From positions 372,001 to 436,000 of the forward strand of contig NZ_BMPB01000004.1 of NCBI RefSeq assembly GCF_014647375.1: a stretch of 64,000 bases of DNA, given 5' to 3'. Within the stretch, counting starts at the first letter, position 1. Every line of letters starts with the position of its first letter. The notes beneath the pieces were generated by a model, which was given only the letters and a program-made list of their open reading frames with translations, did no database searches and was not told the DNA's origin. Both the position numbers and the translations under genes were made by a program. Of this stretch, positions 36,076-44,493 are shown piece by piece. The DNA is from Parabacteroides faecis. Lineage in GTDB: Bacteria > Bacteroidota > Bacteroidia > Bacteroidales > Tannerellaceae.

Positions 36076-37587
36076 ATGGTAGAAATAATGGATACAACCC
36101 TTCGGGACGGGGAACAAACATCGGGTGTCTCTTTTGCGGCTCACGAAAAGCTCAATATAGCGCAAGTGCTGTTGAGCGATCTGGGAGTAAACCGCGTAGA
36201 GATCGCCTCTGCTCGCGTATCGGACGGAGAGTTCGAAGCCGTGAAGCGTGTGGCTGCCTGGGCCGAACGTACCGGTAATCTGCATAAGCTCGAAGTGCTC
36301 GGCTTTGTAGATGGCGACGCCTCGCTCAACTGGATCGAATCGGCCGGTTGCCGCGTGGTAAACCTTCTCTGTAAAGGTTCGTATAAACACGTGACCGAAC
36401 AACTCCGCAAATTGCCTGAACAGCATATTGCAGATATCTGTTCTGTTGTATCGCTGGCTACCGAAAAAGGTATTGAAGTAAATATTTATCTGGAAGACTG
36501 GTCGAACGGGATCAAGAACTCCCCCGACTATGTTTTCCAGCTGGTCGATGCGTTGAAAGATCTTCCGATCCGCCGTTTCATGCTTCCCGATACGCTGGGA
36601 ATACTGAATCCGGGCAACACATACGAATTTTGCAAGAAGATGATCGAACGTTATCCCGACCTGCATTTCGATTTCCATGCCCATAACGATTACGACCTGG
36701 CGGTAGCCAACGTCTATTCGGCCGTGCGGGCAGGCGTACACGGTGTCCATACTACGATAAACGGTCTGGGCGAACGTGCCGGAAATGCACCGCTCAGCAG
36801 TGTGATTGCGGTGATCAAAGACCATCTGGGTGAAGAGACCTCTGTCCGCGAAGAAAAGATCAATGCGGCAAGTCGCCTGGTCGAAACCTACTCGGGTATT
36901 CATATCGCGCCGAACCGCCCCATCATCGGTGAGCATGTCTTTACGCAATGTGCCGGTGTGCATGCCGACGGCGACAGCAAAAATAATCTGTATTGCAACG
37001 ACCTGATCCCCGAACGTTTCGGCCGTGTCCGTGAATATGCCCTGGGCAAAACGTCCGGTAAGGCAAATATCCGCATGAACCTCGAATCGCTGGGTATCGA
37101 TGTGGATGACGAATCCATGCGTAAGATCACCGAGCGCATCATCGAACTGGGAGACAAAAAAGAAATGGTAACGACCGAGGACCTGCCCTATATCATCAGT
37201 GATGTCCTTCACCATGATACAATGGCAGATCAACGTATCCGTATATTAAATTATTCCTTATCTTTGGCACAGGGACTGAGGCCCGTAGCTACGCTGAAAA
37301 TAGAGATCGACGGAGAAGCTTACGAAGAATCGGCTTCCGGTGACGGTCAGTACGACGCTTTTGTGCGTGCCCTCCGCAGGATCTATTCAGACCTCGGCCG
37401 TCCGTTCCCGATGTTGACGAACTATTCCGTATCCATTCCCCCCGGAGGTCGTACCGACGCTTTCGTTCAGACGATCATCAGCTGGAATTATGCCGGAGTA
37501 GATTTCAAGACCCGTGGCCTCGATGCCGACCAGACAGAAGCCGCTATCAAGGCAACGCTGAAGATGCTGAATAAGATCGAACAATAA
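36076..37587 (+). CDS. cimA: Citramalate synthase-type enzyme of the 2-isopropylmalate synthase family
   Basis: Predicted to condense acetyl-CoA with pyruvate to (R)-citramalate, which LeuCD and LeuB turn into 2-oxobutyrate for isoleucine. The 503 residues have the catalytic barrel ([19 protein letters not shown]; metal ligands Asp11, His201, His203) and a C-terminal LeuA-type regulatory domain (about 385-500). From memory of Leptospira CimA, the residues of its pyruvate pocket and active site (Arg16, Leu81, Leu104, Tyr144, Glu146, His302, Asp304, Asn310, Leu311, Tyr312) all have identical counterparts here six positions lower (Arg10, Leu75, Leu98, Tyr138, Glu140, His296, Asp298, Asn304, Leu305, Tyr306). 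Generic annotation would call this a second LeuA. Coupled to leuD by a 1-nt gap. Confidence 0.83.
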   Translation: MVEIMDTTLRDGEQTSGVSFAAHEKLNIAQVLLSDLGVNRVEIASARVSDGEFEAVKRVAAWAERTGNLHKLEVLGFVDGDASLNWIESAGCRVVNLLCKGSYKHVTEQLRKLPEQHIADICSVVSLATEKGIEVNIYLEDWSNGIKNSPDYVFQLVDALKDLPIRRFMLPDTLGILNPGNTYEFCKKMIERYPDLHFDFHAHNDYDLAVANVYSAVRAGVHGVHTTINGLGERAGNAPLSSVIAVIKDHLGEETSVREEKINAASRLVETYSGIHIAPNRPIIGEHVFTQCAGVHADGDSKNNLYCNDLIPERFGRVREYALGKTSGKANIRMNLESLGIDVDDESMRKITERIIELGDKKEMVTTEDLPYIISDVLHHDTMADQRIRILNYSLSLAQGLRPVATLKIEIDGEAYEESASGDGQYDAFVRALRRIYSDLGRPFPMLTNYSVSIPPGGRTDAFVQTIISWNYAGVDFKTRGLDADQTEAAIKATLKMLNKIEQ

Positions 37588-37591
37588 ACTA

Positions 37592-37681
37592 GTTGACAAA
37601 TGACAGTTGACAGATGAGCTTCGCGCTCGGTAAAACAAATTGTCTGAAAGCCGAGATAACTGTCCACTGTCACTTGTCAAC
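37592..37681. repeat. Inverted repeat between cimA and mgsA
   Basis: GTTGACAAATGACAGTTGAC (from 37592, arm to 37613) and its inverted copy (37660-37681, 20 of 22 positions complementary) flank a loop that contains a second stem, CTCGG/CCGAG (37626-37630 with 37651-37655). The left arm itself contains the direct repeat GTTGACA. It may be a mobile intergenic repeat or an mRNA-processing hairpin. Confidence 0.7.
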
Positions 37682-37703
37682 TGTCAACTTAAAAAGTATA
37701 GTT

Positions 37704-38150
37704 ATGAACAAAAGATTGACCATTGCGCTGGTAGCGCACGATAACCGTAAAGCAGACATGGTAGAATGGGCCGTGCACAATGCAGAATTCCTTTCCCATC
37801 ACCATTTGGTATGTACCGGAACCACCGGAGGGCTTATACGCAGTGCCTTCGACGAGAAGGGAGTAGGTGCGGAAATTACTTGTATGCATTCCGGCCCGTT
37901 AGGCGGAGATGCCGAGATTGCAGCCATGGTAGTACGTAAAGAGGTGGATCTGGCGATCTTTTTGATCGACGACCTGAATCCGCAACCTCATGAAGCCGAC
38001 ATTCAGATGTTGCTTCGCCAGTGTCGTGTTCATAACGTGCCTATCGCTTGTAACCGTTACAGTGCCGACCTGATGATTACGAGCACCCTGTGGGATGATG
38101 ACAGTTATGTTCCTACAGAACCCAAATATGTGCTATTTAAAAGAGACTAA
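37704..38150 (+). CDS. mgsA: Methylglyoxal synthase
   Basis: Cytoplasmic enzyme turning dihydroxyacetone phosphate into methylglyoxal and phosphate, an overflow route that relieves triose-phosphate build-up. The 148 residues are full length for the family. Motifs: LTIALVAHDNRKADMVEW at the start, the phosphate-binding GTTGGLI, HSGPLGGDAEIAAM with the catalytic Asp, and DDLNPQPHEADIQMLLRQCR with the catalytic His. ATG 37704 matches the family start; an in-frame ATG at 37614 lies inside the inverted repeat. Its place between cimA and leuB, flanked upstream by a hairpin, is unexpected; no metabolic tie to leucine is obvious. Confidence 0.95.
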   Translation: MNKRLTIALVAHDNRKADMVEWAVHNAEFLSHHHLVCTGTTGGLIRSAFDEKGVGAEITCMHSGPLGGDAEIAAMVVRKEVDLAIFLIDDLNPQPHEADIQMLLRQCRVHNVPIACNRYSADLMITSTLWDDDSYVPTEPKYVLFKRD

Positions 38151-38164
38151 AATAACAAACTGAA

Positions 38165-39235
38165 ATGAAATTGAATATTGCAGTCCTTCCCGGTGACGGT
38201 ATCGGTCCCGAGATTGTAGAACAAGGCATGAAAGCCGTAAAAGCTATATGTGAGAAATACGGCCATGAACTAAGTTACAAACACGCTTTGGTGGGAGCCG
38301 TTGCCATCGACGAGACAGGTAATCCGTATCCGGACGAAACGCACGAACTGTGTATGCAGAGCGATGCCGTTTATTTTGGTGCGATCGGTTCTCCGAAATA
38401 CGATAATAATCCGTCAGCGAAAGTCCGTCCCGAACAGGGGTTGCTGGGTATGCGCAAGAAGCTGGGGCTTTTTGCCAATATCCGTCCGGTAACTACTTTC
38501 CCGTCGTTGCTGCATAAGTCTCCGCTTCGTGCCGAACTGATCGAAGGGGCTGATTTCATGTGTATCCGCGAATTGACCGGAGGTATGTATTTCGGTCGTC
38601 CGCAGGGAAGAAGCGAAGACGGAAATACCGCTTACGATACGTGTGTTTATACCCGCGAAGAGATCGAACGTATTGTCCGCCTGGCTTATCAGTACGCACA
38701 GAAACGTCGTAAGAAAGTAACGGTTGTCGATAAGGCGAACGTGCTGGCAACTTCCCGTCTGTGGCGTCAGGTAGCACAGGAGATAGAAAAGGAATATCCG
38801 GATGTGGAAACTGAATACATGTTTGTCGACAACGCTGCTATGCGTCTGGTTCAGTGGCCGAAGAGTTTCGATGTGATGGTTACTGAAAACATGTTCGGTG
38901 ATATTCTGACCGATGAGGCGTCTGTGATCACTGGTTCACTGGGGATGCTTCCTTCTGCTTCCATTGGCGTACATACTTCCGTATTCGAACCGATCCACGG
39001 TTCTTATCCGCAGGCAGCCGGAAAGAATATTGCCAATCCGCTGGCTACTATCCTGAGTGCCGCCCTGATGTTTGAATATGCTTTCAACCTGATGGAAGAA
39101 GGTGCCCTGATCCGTGAAGCTGTTACTGCCTCGATGGATGCCAATGTCGTAACAGAGGATATTGCTGAAAACGGCAAGGCTTACAAGACCAGCGAGGTAG
39201 GGGATTGGATTGCTGATTATATTGCAAAGAAGTAA
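38165..39235 (+). CDS. leuB: 3-isopropylmalate dehydrogenase
   Basis: NAD-dependent oxidative decarboxylation of 3-isopropylmalate to the precursor of leucine; related enzymes also act on 3-methylmalate in the citramalate route. The 356 residues are full length: [31 protein letters not shown], the arginine-rich RPVTTFPSL, the Lys-Asn-Val region [15 protein letters not shown], the Asp ligands in [20 protein letters not shown], and the NAD loop [20 protein letters not shown]. Last gene of the leu operon, 14 bp after mgsA; the dyad at 39352-39397 lies downstream. Confidence 0.97.
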   Translation: MKLNIAVLPGDGIGPEIVEQGMKAVKAICEKYGHELSYKHALVGAVAIDETGNPYPDETHELCMQSDAVYFGAIGSPKYDNNPSAKVRPEQGLLGMRKKLGLFANIRPVTTFPSLLHKSPLRAELIEGADFMCIRELTGGMYFGRPQGRSEDGNTAYDTCVYTREEIERIVRLAYQYAQKRRKKVTVVDKANVLATSRLWRQVAQEIEKEYPDVETEYMFVDNAAMRLVQWPKSFDVMVTENMFGDILTDEASVITGSLGMLPSASIGVHTSVFEPIHGSYPQAAGKNIANPLATILSAALMFEYAFNLMEEGALIREAVTASMDANVVTEDIAENGKAYKTSEVGDWIADYIAKK

Positions 39236-39351
39236 AAGTCGGGATGTTATCAATAATGGGCCAATTGACTAATGTGCCAATATCTCAATGAAGATAGCAG
39301 TAAGCTCATTATTTCTTTTAGCTATCCCGTAGTCAAAGTGACTTAGTCATC

Positions 39352-39397
39352 ACAGGTTTATTTGCCGTCGATTTTAACCGACAGCAAATGAACCTGT
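39352..39397 (+). repeat. Dyad after leuB, related to the pre-ilvC element
   Basis: ACAGGTTTATTTGCCGTCG (39352-39370) and CGACAGCAAATGAACCTGT (39379-39397) form a long imperfect hairpin with core GATTTTAAC. The TTTGCCGTC...GACGGCAAA theme is shared with 13205-13376. It may end the leu transcript, but no T-run follows. Confidence 0.65.
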
Positions 39398-39587
39398 AAC
39401 TAATATCCCTTATTTATAACAGATGATTTGTGATTGTGACAAAATGTTTGTTTATCTTTTGTTTTAGTATTAATATGTCAGATATATTAATGGGTGTGTA
39501 ACTGCATAATCTACCGGAATAACCCTTTTGAAAAATGTATTGTTACAATAATTAACAAATCTCTCCGTAAATCATTTCTTGAAACTC

Positions 39588-39674
39588 ATTTTAAAGAAAT
39601 TGCCACTTCGTTTAAAACGAATTTTTTTTTGTTTTAAAGGAATAGGTGCTTTGTTTAAGACGGGAAAAGTGTTA
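39588..39674. repeat. Four 21-22 nt phased repeats with core GTTTWAAASGAAT
   Basis: Units start at 39588, 39610, 39631 and 39653 (spacings 22, 21, 22). Cores are ATTTTAAAGAAAT, GTTTAAAACGAAT, GTTTTAAAGGAAT and GTTTAAGACGGGA. The core is dyad-like (CGTTTAAAACG). Confidence 0.65.
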
Positions 39675-40045
39675 AAAGAAGTTGCGTACGAGATAGTCCG
39701 ACGCTTTTTAAAGCCTGAATTATATGCTTTTTAGCAGTTTCTTACCTCTAGAGCACTATCAAAACAGGTCGAAAATGAACTGATATAAATGGTATGAATA
39801 TCGGTTTTGTGAAATAAACGGATGCAATAAGTAAAAGAATATTGTCTATCTGCTCATTATTTCGCTATAAAGCGTCCTGTTTGATAAGTCTAAACTCTCG
39901 GAGAATCCTATAAAATCTATCTCTTCCATCCCTTGCCGGTATACCTGTTTCCTGTACCGGTTAAAATAGCATTTTGACACATTACAGGTTGTAATCAATA
40001 CTGATTATAACAGATGCAGAAATGAAGAATTTATCTTGAGAAAAA

Positions 40046-40867
40046 TTATTTTGTCATTTTCATCAGTTCATCTATCACTGTCTGGTCATATCCCATCTCC
40101 TGCGCTTTCAGGAAATCCTTTGCAGCGGATTCCTTTTCGTATTGAGCGAGTTTTACTTTCCCACGCAACACATATAAAGATGCGCTGGGCGTACTTTCTG
40201 TAAATACCTTATTAATATCGGCCATAGCACGGGCATTCTTACCCATCATGAAATAAACATCGGCACGGCCTTCATACAAAAGCCAGTCACGGGGCATCTG
40301 GCTGATCAGGTAATTGAATATCTTTTCACTTTCATCGTAATTACCGCGCATCTTCTCCAGAATGGCATGTCCCAGGCGGGCACGCACAGACTTCTCGTTC
40401 ATCTCGAGTATCTTATCGAAATCCTGTTCCGCCCAGATATAGTTCTTTTTCTGGATATAGATCAGGCCGCGGCAGTAAAGAGCTTCTTCGTTTGTCGGTT
40501 CGACGATCAGTAACGCGTTGTAATCGTTCAATGCTTTTTCTGTTTCACCCATTTCAGAATAGAGGGAGGCACGGTTCTCCAGGATAGTCGGATTATTGGG
40601 CCGTCCGCTAAGTGCGGCAGTATAGGATAGCAAAGCATCTTCCAGTTTTCCCTGGCGGCGTTGTATGCTTCCCAGATTGGTCAGCAAGGCATAGTTCATC
40701 GGGTTGCCCGGTTCTTTACGCATGGCCGACCGCAAACTTTCCTCGGCAGACACCAGGTCTTTTTTATCCAGAAAGTCATAACTTTTTTCGATCAGTTCTT
40801 CGTATGACTGGGCAAAACTATTGGCTGTTGCCAGTATAAAAGTGATGAATATCAGCAGTAATCTCAT
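40046..40867 (-). CDS. Secreted tetratricopeptide-repeat protein
   Basis: Exported protein of 273 residues. The signal peptide (MRLLLIFITFILATANSFAQ) is followed by about six TPR helix pairs covering nearly the whole mature chain, for example NYALLTNLGSIQRRQGKLED, ILENRASLYSEMGETEKALN and ALYCRGLIYIQKKNYIWAEQ. TPR superhelices bind other proteins, so a scaffolding role in the periplasm is likely; nothing points to a specific partner. It is divergent from the MscS gene (159 bp between starts). Confidence 0.85.
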   Translation of the reverse strand: MRLLLIFITFILATANSFAQSYEELIEKSYDFLDKKDLVSAEESLRSAMRKEPGNPMNYALLTNLGSIQRRQGKLEDALLSYTAALSGRPNNPTILENRASLYSEMGETEKALNDYNALLIVEPTNEEALYCRGLIYIQKKNYIWAEQDFDKILEMNEKSVRARLGHAILEKMRGNYDESEKIFNYLISQMPRDWLLYEGRADVYFMMGKNARAMADINKVFTESTPSASLYVLRGKVKLAQYEKESAAKDFLKAQEMGYDQTVIDELMKMTK

Positions 40868-40898
40868 TCTGTCGTTTTTATCTGTTATTTGATCGCCG

Positions 40899-40916
40899 CA
40901 AAGCTACGCAAATATA
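40899..40916 (-). promoter_or_regulatory. Candidate -7 boxes of the TPR gene
   Basis: On the minus strand two overlapping-range matches to TAnnTTTG occur: TAGCTTTG (40899-40906) and TATATTTG (40909-40916), 32-42 bases before the start. Neither has a clear -33 TTTG. Confidence 0.4.
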
Positions 40917-40946
40917 TTCTTCCGTAGACAGATTAAAAAAACTTTA

Positions 40947-40954
40947 TACCTTTG
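40947..40954 (+). promoter_or_regulatory. Candidate -7 box of the mscS gene
   Basis: TACCTTTG matches TAnnTTTG, 73 bases before the ATG; no convincing -33 element. Confidence 0.45.
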
Positions 40955-41026
40955 CCACATTTTATAAGACTTTTCGAGACTTTGATTGTTATAAGATAAA
41001 AGTGTTTAATTAAAAATGATAGATTT

Positions 41027-41869
41027 ATGATATTATTAGATGTGTTGGCTTCCAGTCCGAGGCTGGAAAAAATTGTCAATTCCCTGGTCGAGCAGGGGAG
41101 TCTTTTAGGCTGGACGATCATCAAGGCAATCCTTGTTTTTGTAATAGGGCGCTTTATTATCCGGATGATAAACAAACTTGTCCACCGTATTTTGACTAAA
41201 CGTGATTTCGACCCCTCTGTTAAAACATTTGTAGGCAGTCTGGTGAATGTCACTTTGATGGTCTTGTTGATCATCTCCGTGGTGGGTGCGTTGGGCGTAC
41301 AGACTACTACGTTCGCAGCTCTGCTTGCCTCTGCCGGTGTCGCTATCGGTATGGCTTTGAGCGGAAACCTGTCTAACTTTGCCGGTGGGCTGATCATCCT
41401 GCTGTTCAAACCTTATAAGGTGGGCGATTATATCGAGTCGCAGGGTGTTGGTGGTACGGTAAAGGAGATACAGATATTCCATACGATCCTGCTTACTTCC
41501 GACAATAAAAACATTTATATCCCGAACGGTTCCCTGAGCAGCGGTGTGGTAACGAATATCGGGAGAGAACCGACACGCCGTGTGGAATGGACTTTCGGTG
41601 TGGATTACGGTAGCGATTACGAACAGGTGAAAAGAGTTATCGAATCCGTCCTGGCACAGGATGCCCGTATATTGAATGATCCGGCTCCTTTCATTGCCCT
41701 GAGTGCCCTGGCCGACAGCAGTGTCAATGTAGTGGTCCGTGCATGGGTGAAAAGTCCGGATTACTGGGGTGTTTTCTTCGACACGAATAAGGCGATCTAT
41801 GCGACCTTCAATGCCGAAGGTATCGGTTTCCCTTTCCCACAACTGACGGTGCATCAGGCAAAAAACTGA
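41027..41869 (+). CDS. mscS: Small-conductance mechanosensitive channel (MscS family)
   Basis: Inner-membrane channel of 280 residues that opens under membrane tension to release solutes during hypo-osmotic shock. Three predicted membrane helices: about 25-45 (GWTIIKAILVFVIGRFII), 65-85 (LVNVTLMVLLIISVVGALGV), and the pore helix with the small-residue pattern LLASAGVAIGMALSGNLSNF. The cytoplasmic beta domain carries VGDYIESQGVGGTVKEIQIF and IYIPNGSLSSGVVTN, followed by the alpha/beta vestibule. Length matches E. coli MscS. It stands alone, divergent from the TPR gene. Confidence 0.95.
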   Translation: MILLDVLASSPRLEKIVNSLVEQGSLLGWTIIKAILVFVIGRFIIRMINKLVHRILTKRDFDPSVKTFVGSLVNVTLMVLLIISVVGALGVQTTTFAALLASAGVAIGMALSGNLSNFAGGLIILLFKPYKVGDYIESQGVGGTVKEIQIFHTILLTSDNKNIYIPNGSLSSGVVTNIGREPTRRVEWTFGVDYGSDYEQVKRVIESVLAQDARILNDPAPFIALSALADSSVNVVVRAWVKSPDYWGVFFDTNKAIYATFNAEGIGFPFPQLTVHQAKN

Positions 41870-41882
41870 TTTTGTCCTTAAA

Positions 41883-41961
41883 ATAAATCTTTTTGTTCAA
41901 TAACCGACAGGGTTTGTTTGCCCGGTAATAATCGGTTAAAAAGTTGGGCAAAAAGATTTAT
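41883..41961 (+). other. Nested hairpin downstream of mscS
   Basis: ATAAATCTTTTTG (41883-41895) pairs perfectly with CAAAAAGATTTAT (41949-41961); inside, AACCGA (41902-41907) pairs with TCGGTT (41932-41937) and GGG with CCC (41910-41912, 41921-41923). It could be the 3' structure of the mscS message. Confidence 0.55.
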
Positions 41962-42103
41962 CTTTGTCTATCAATTTGAAAAGATAAGTTACAGAGAACG
42001 TTTTTAAGGTAAAAATATTAAGGACTTTATTTTATTACTTTAGTATTAATTATTTGATTATAAAAGAAGAAAAAGGCTCGACCGTTAGCGGCGAGCCTTT
42101 TTT
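41959..42103 (+). ncRNA. Candidate small RNA between mscS and the RSH gene
   Basis: A TATCTTTG -7 box (41959-41966) is followed, with no ORF between, by a strong terminator ending at 42103. Transcription from this box would yield an RNA of about 130 nt. There is no clear -33 TTTG, and the terminator also serves the opposite gene, so the call is tentative. Confidence 0.3.
42071..42103. terminator. Bidirectional terminator next to the RSH gene
   Basis: AAAGGCTCG (42072-42080) pairs with CGAGCCTTT (42092-42100); T-runs follow on the plus strand and, reading the other way, on the minus strand. The RSH stop codon abuts it. Confidence 0.9.
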
Positions 42104-44344
42104 CTATGAATTCAGGCGGTCTACGGTTTTAACCCCTTTGACCGCTTTGATCTTTTTGACCAGCATGTTCAGGGAATTGGTGTCCCTGACGAGTACGGCG
42201 AAGTTCCCCTGGAAGATGCCGTCTACCGAATCTATATTCAATGAGCGGAGCGTCACATTGCTCTCTTTCCCGATAACGGAGGTGATATTGGTCACGATCG
42301 TTATATCGTCGCGTCCGATCACCCGCAGGGTAACGACGTAGCCGTTGTCGCCTTTCCCGCTCCACTTGGCACGGATGATACGGTAGCCGAAACGGCTGAA
42401 CATCTCCTGCGCATTCGGGCAGTCCAGGCGGTGGATCTTGATACCTTGTGTGGATACAAAACCGAAGACTTCGTCCCCGTAGATCGGGTTACAGCATTTG
42501 GCCAGTTTATATTCTATGCCGGTCAGGTTCTTATCGATGACAAGGACATCCTTGTTCGTGGATATTTCTTCTACCTCGGTCGTCGTGCTATATTCCCCGG
42601 CACTGCGTACTTCCGAACGTTCGTTGGCTTCCGTCTCTTTCCGCACATATTCCTGGTATTCGTCGATCACATTGTTCGGGTCGAGACGTTCTTCCGCCAG
42701 TTCTACATAAAAGTCGGTGACGGTTTTGAACCCTTTCTTTTTGATGTAGCGCATCAGGTGCGGTTCCTCCATCTCGATCTTCCGGTTCTTGAAACGGCGC
42801 TGGAGCATCTCCTTCGCAAAGTCGACGGCCTTGGCTGTCTCTTCGCGTAAAGCCTGCTTGATCTTTACACGTGCCTTGGAGGTCACGACGATATTCAGCC
42901 AGTCGCGCTTCGGGCTTTGTGAGGGAGCGGTCACGATCGAAACCGTGTCCCCGTTATGGAGTACATATTTAATAGGTACATTCTTCTCATTCACTTTTGC
43001 CGATACACATTTACATCCCAGCTTCGAATGGATGGCGAAAGCGAAGTCGAGCACAGTTGCCCCTTTAGCCAGCTTGATCAACTCGCCTGTCGGGGTGAAG
43101 ACATATATCTCGTCCTTATACAGGTCCATTTTGAAATCCTGCATCAGGTCGAGCGGGTTGTTCTCTTTCTCCTCGAGGGCGGCACGTACGGTATTCAGAA
43201 ATTCATCCAGTCCGCTTTCCGCCTTTACTCCTTTGTATTTCCAGTGGGCGGCAAGGCCTCGCTCGGCGATCTCGTCCATTCGCCGGGTACGGATCTGTAC
43301 TTCCACCCATTTATTCTGCGGCCCCATGACCGTGATATGCAAGCTCTCGTATCCGTTCGTTTTCGGAATGGATATCCAGTCTTTCATACGGTTCGGGTTC
43401 GGTTGGTACATGTCGGTGATGATCGAATAGACCTGCCAGCATTCCGAACGCTCCTTTTCCAGCGGCGTATCCAGTACGACACGGATGGCGAACAGATCGT
43501 ATATGCCTTCAAACTCGATCTTCTGCTTTTTCAGCTTATTATTAATGGAATGGATCGACTTGGTACGTCCTTTAATATCGAAATGCAATCCGGCTTCTTT
43601 CAGTTTCTTCTCGATAGGTGCGATGAATCCGGCAATATAAAGGTCGCGCGAACGTTTAGTCTCGTTCAGCTTCCGTTTGATGAAATCGTATTGTTTGCTG
43701 TCGGTATATTTCAGCGACAGATCTTCCAGTTCGCTTTTGATCTTATACAATCCGAGCCGGTGTGCGAGCGGTGCATACAGATAAGAGGCTTCCGTTGCCA
43801 GCCGCAGCCGGTCGTCTTCCTTCAGTTGTTTACCGAGGCGCATCAGGCAGAGGCGGTCGGCGATCATGATGAGGATAACCCTCACATCTTCCGCAAATGA
43901 GAAGAGCAGGTGATGGAAGTTCTCGGAGTTGACTGCCGTATTGCGTGCATACAGGTCGGACGTTTTCAACAGGCGCTGAATGATCAGTGTCACATCTGCA
44001 TCGAACGTTTTTTCTACCTCTTCCAACGTAACGGCCTTTTTCAGGACCGGGCGATAGAGCAGGAGGGCGATGACGGAAGTCCGTTTCAAGCCGATCTCTG
44101 TCGTTGCTATCAGGGCGGTATTTATATTGCGGATCAAGCCGTTGATGCCATTCTTGTCTCTCCCGTAACAGTCGAGTGCGACAACCCGTTGCATCAACTC
44201 TCTCATTTTCCGTATATCCTCTTTTTGCAAAAAGGAGTAGAGGCTACGTACCAATTGTCTGTATTTCGAGAAGAAGTCTTTTCTTTCTTCCTCTGTAAAG
44301 AACGGTTGTATATCCATAGTTGCGTCAGCTTTTTTACTGCCCAT
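42104..44344 (-). CDS. RelA/SpoT-family (p)ppGpp synthetase lacking the HD hydrolase motif
   Basis: Long RSH protein (746 residues) of the stringent response. The N-terminal hydrolase region is recognisable (AEDVRVILIMIADRLCLMRL, YAPLAHRLGLYKIKSELEDL), but where the metal-binding His-Asp pair should stand the sequence is ALLLYRPV (Tyr97-Arg98), and the following HNM-type motif has Cys. The synthetase domain is intact: FEGIYDLFAIRVVLD, RMKDWISIPKTNGYESLH and VEVQIRTRRMDEIAERG, the loop being of the RXKD type. TGS, zinc-finger-like (YKLAKCCNPIYGDEV) and ACT domains follow. Expected role: ribosome-associated (p)ppGpp synthesis without its own degradation activity. Confidence 0.92.
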   Translation of the reverse strand: MGSKKADATMDIQPFFTEEERKDFFSKYRQLVRSLYSFLQKEDIRKMRELMQRVVALDCYGRDKNGINGLIRNINTALIATTEIGLKRTSVIALLLYRPVLKKAVTLEEVEKTFDADVTLIIQRLLKTSDLYARNTAVNSENFHHLLFSFAEDVRVILIMIADRLCLMRLGKQLKEDDRLRLATEASYLYAPLAHRLGLYKIKSELEDLSLKYTDSKQYDFIKRKLNETKRSRDLYIAGFIAPIEKKLKEAGLHFDIKGRTKSIHSINNKLKKQKIEFEGIYDLFAIRVVLDTPLEKERSECWQVYSIITDMYQPNPNRMKDWISIPKTNGYESLHITVMGPQNKWVEVQIRTRRMDEIAERGLAAHWKYKGVKAESGLDEFLNTVRAALEEKENNPLDLMQDFKMDLYKDEIYVFTPTGELIKLAKGATVLDFAFAIHSKLGCKCVSAKVNEKNVPIKYVLHNGDTVSIVTAPSQSPKRDWLNIVVTSKARVKIKQALREETAKAVDFAKEMLQRRFKNRKIEMEEPHLMRYIKKKGFKTVTDFYVELAEERLDPNNVIDEYQEYVRKETEANERSEVRSAGEYSTTTEVEEISTNKDVLVIDKNLTGIEYKLAKCCNPIYGDEVFGFVSTQGIKIHRLDCPNAQEMFSRFGYRIIRAKWSGKGDNGYVVTLRVIGRDDITIVTNITSVIGKESNVTLRSLNIDSVDGIFQGNFAVLVRDTNSLNMLVKKIKAVKGVKTVDRLNS

Positions 44345-44421
44345 TTTAGGACAGGCCGTAAAACATACTGTAAAAGTATCTTTTTTCTTGGAATATCAAT
44401 GCGATTCTAATGGTATTTTTA

Positions 44422-44429
44422 TACATTTG
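44422..44429 (+). promoter_or_regulatory. Candidate -7 box of the DUF4301 gene
   Basis: TACATTTG matches TAnnTTTG, 65 bases before the ATG at 44494. A -33 TTTG is not evident. Confidence 0.45.
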
Positions 44430-44493
44430 CGAGAAGCATACGCAGAAAATGTTATGTTACAATGCAAAAAATACTAATTTTAAAAGATATACT

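Larger units (their letters stand above)
39236..40045. other. Long intergenic region between leuB and the TPR gene
   Basis: About 810 bp without a gene. It holds the dyad at 39352-39397, the 22-nt phased array at 39588-39674, and two small hairpins: CCGGTA/TACCGG (39936-39941 with 39955-39960) and TTGTAATCA/TGATTATAA (39989-39997 with 40002-40010). The remainder is AT-rich and shows nothing I recognise. Confidence 0.6.

Noticed and set aside
36040-37233. Long open reading frame (397 codons) on the minus strand
   Set aside because: It lies wholly opposite leuD/cimA, which have clear family motifs; the antisense protein has no recognisable domain and is a by-product of codon bias.
37614-37703. 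N-terminal extension of mgsA from ATG 37614
   Set aside because: It would translate the inverted repeat; ATG 37704 matches the family start.
41105-41854. 249-codon minus-strand open frame
   Set aside because: Mirror of mscS, whose membrane helices and pore motif are clear.
42956-43900. 314-codon plus-strand open frame
   Set aside because: Antisense to the RSH gene's synthetase and TGS domains; composition is typical of a shadow frame.
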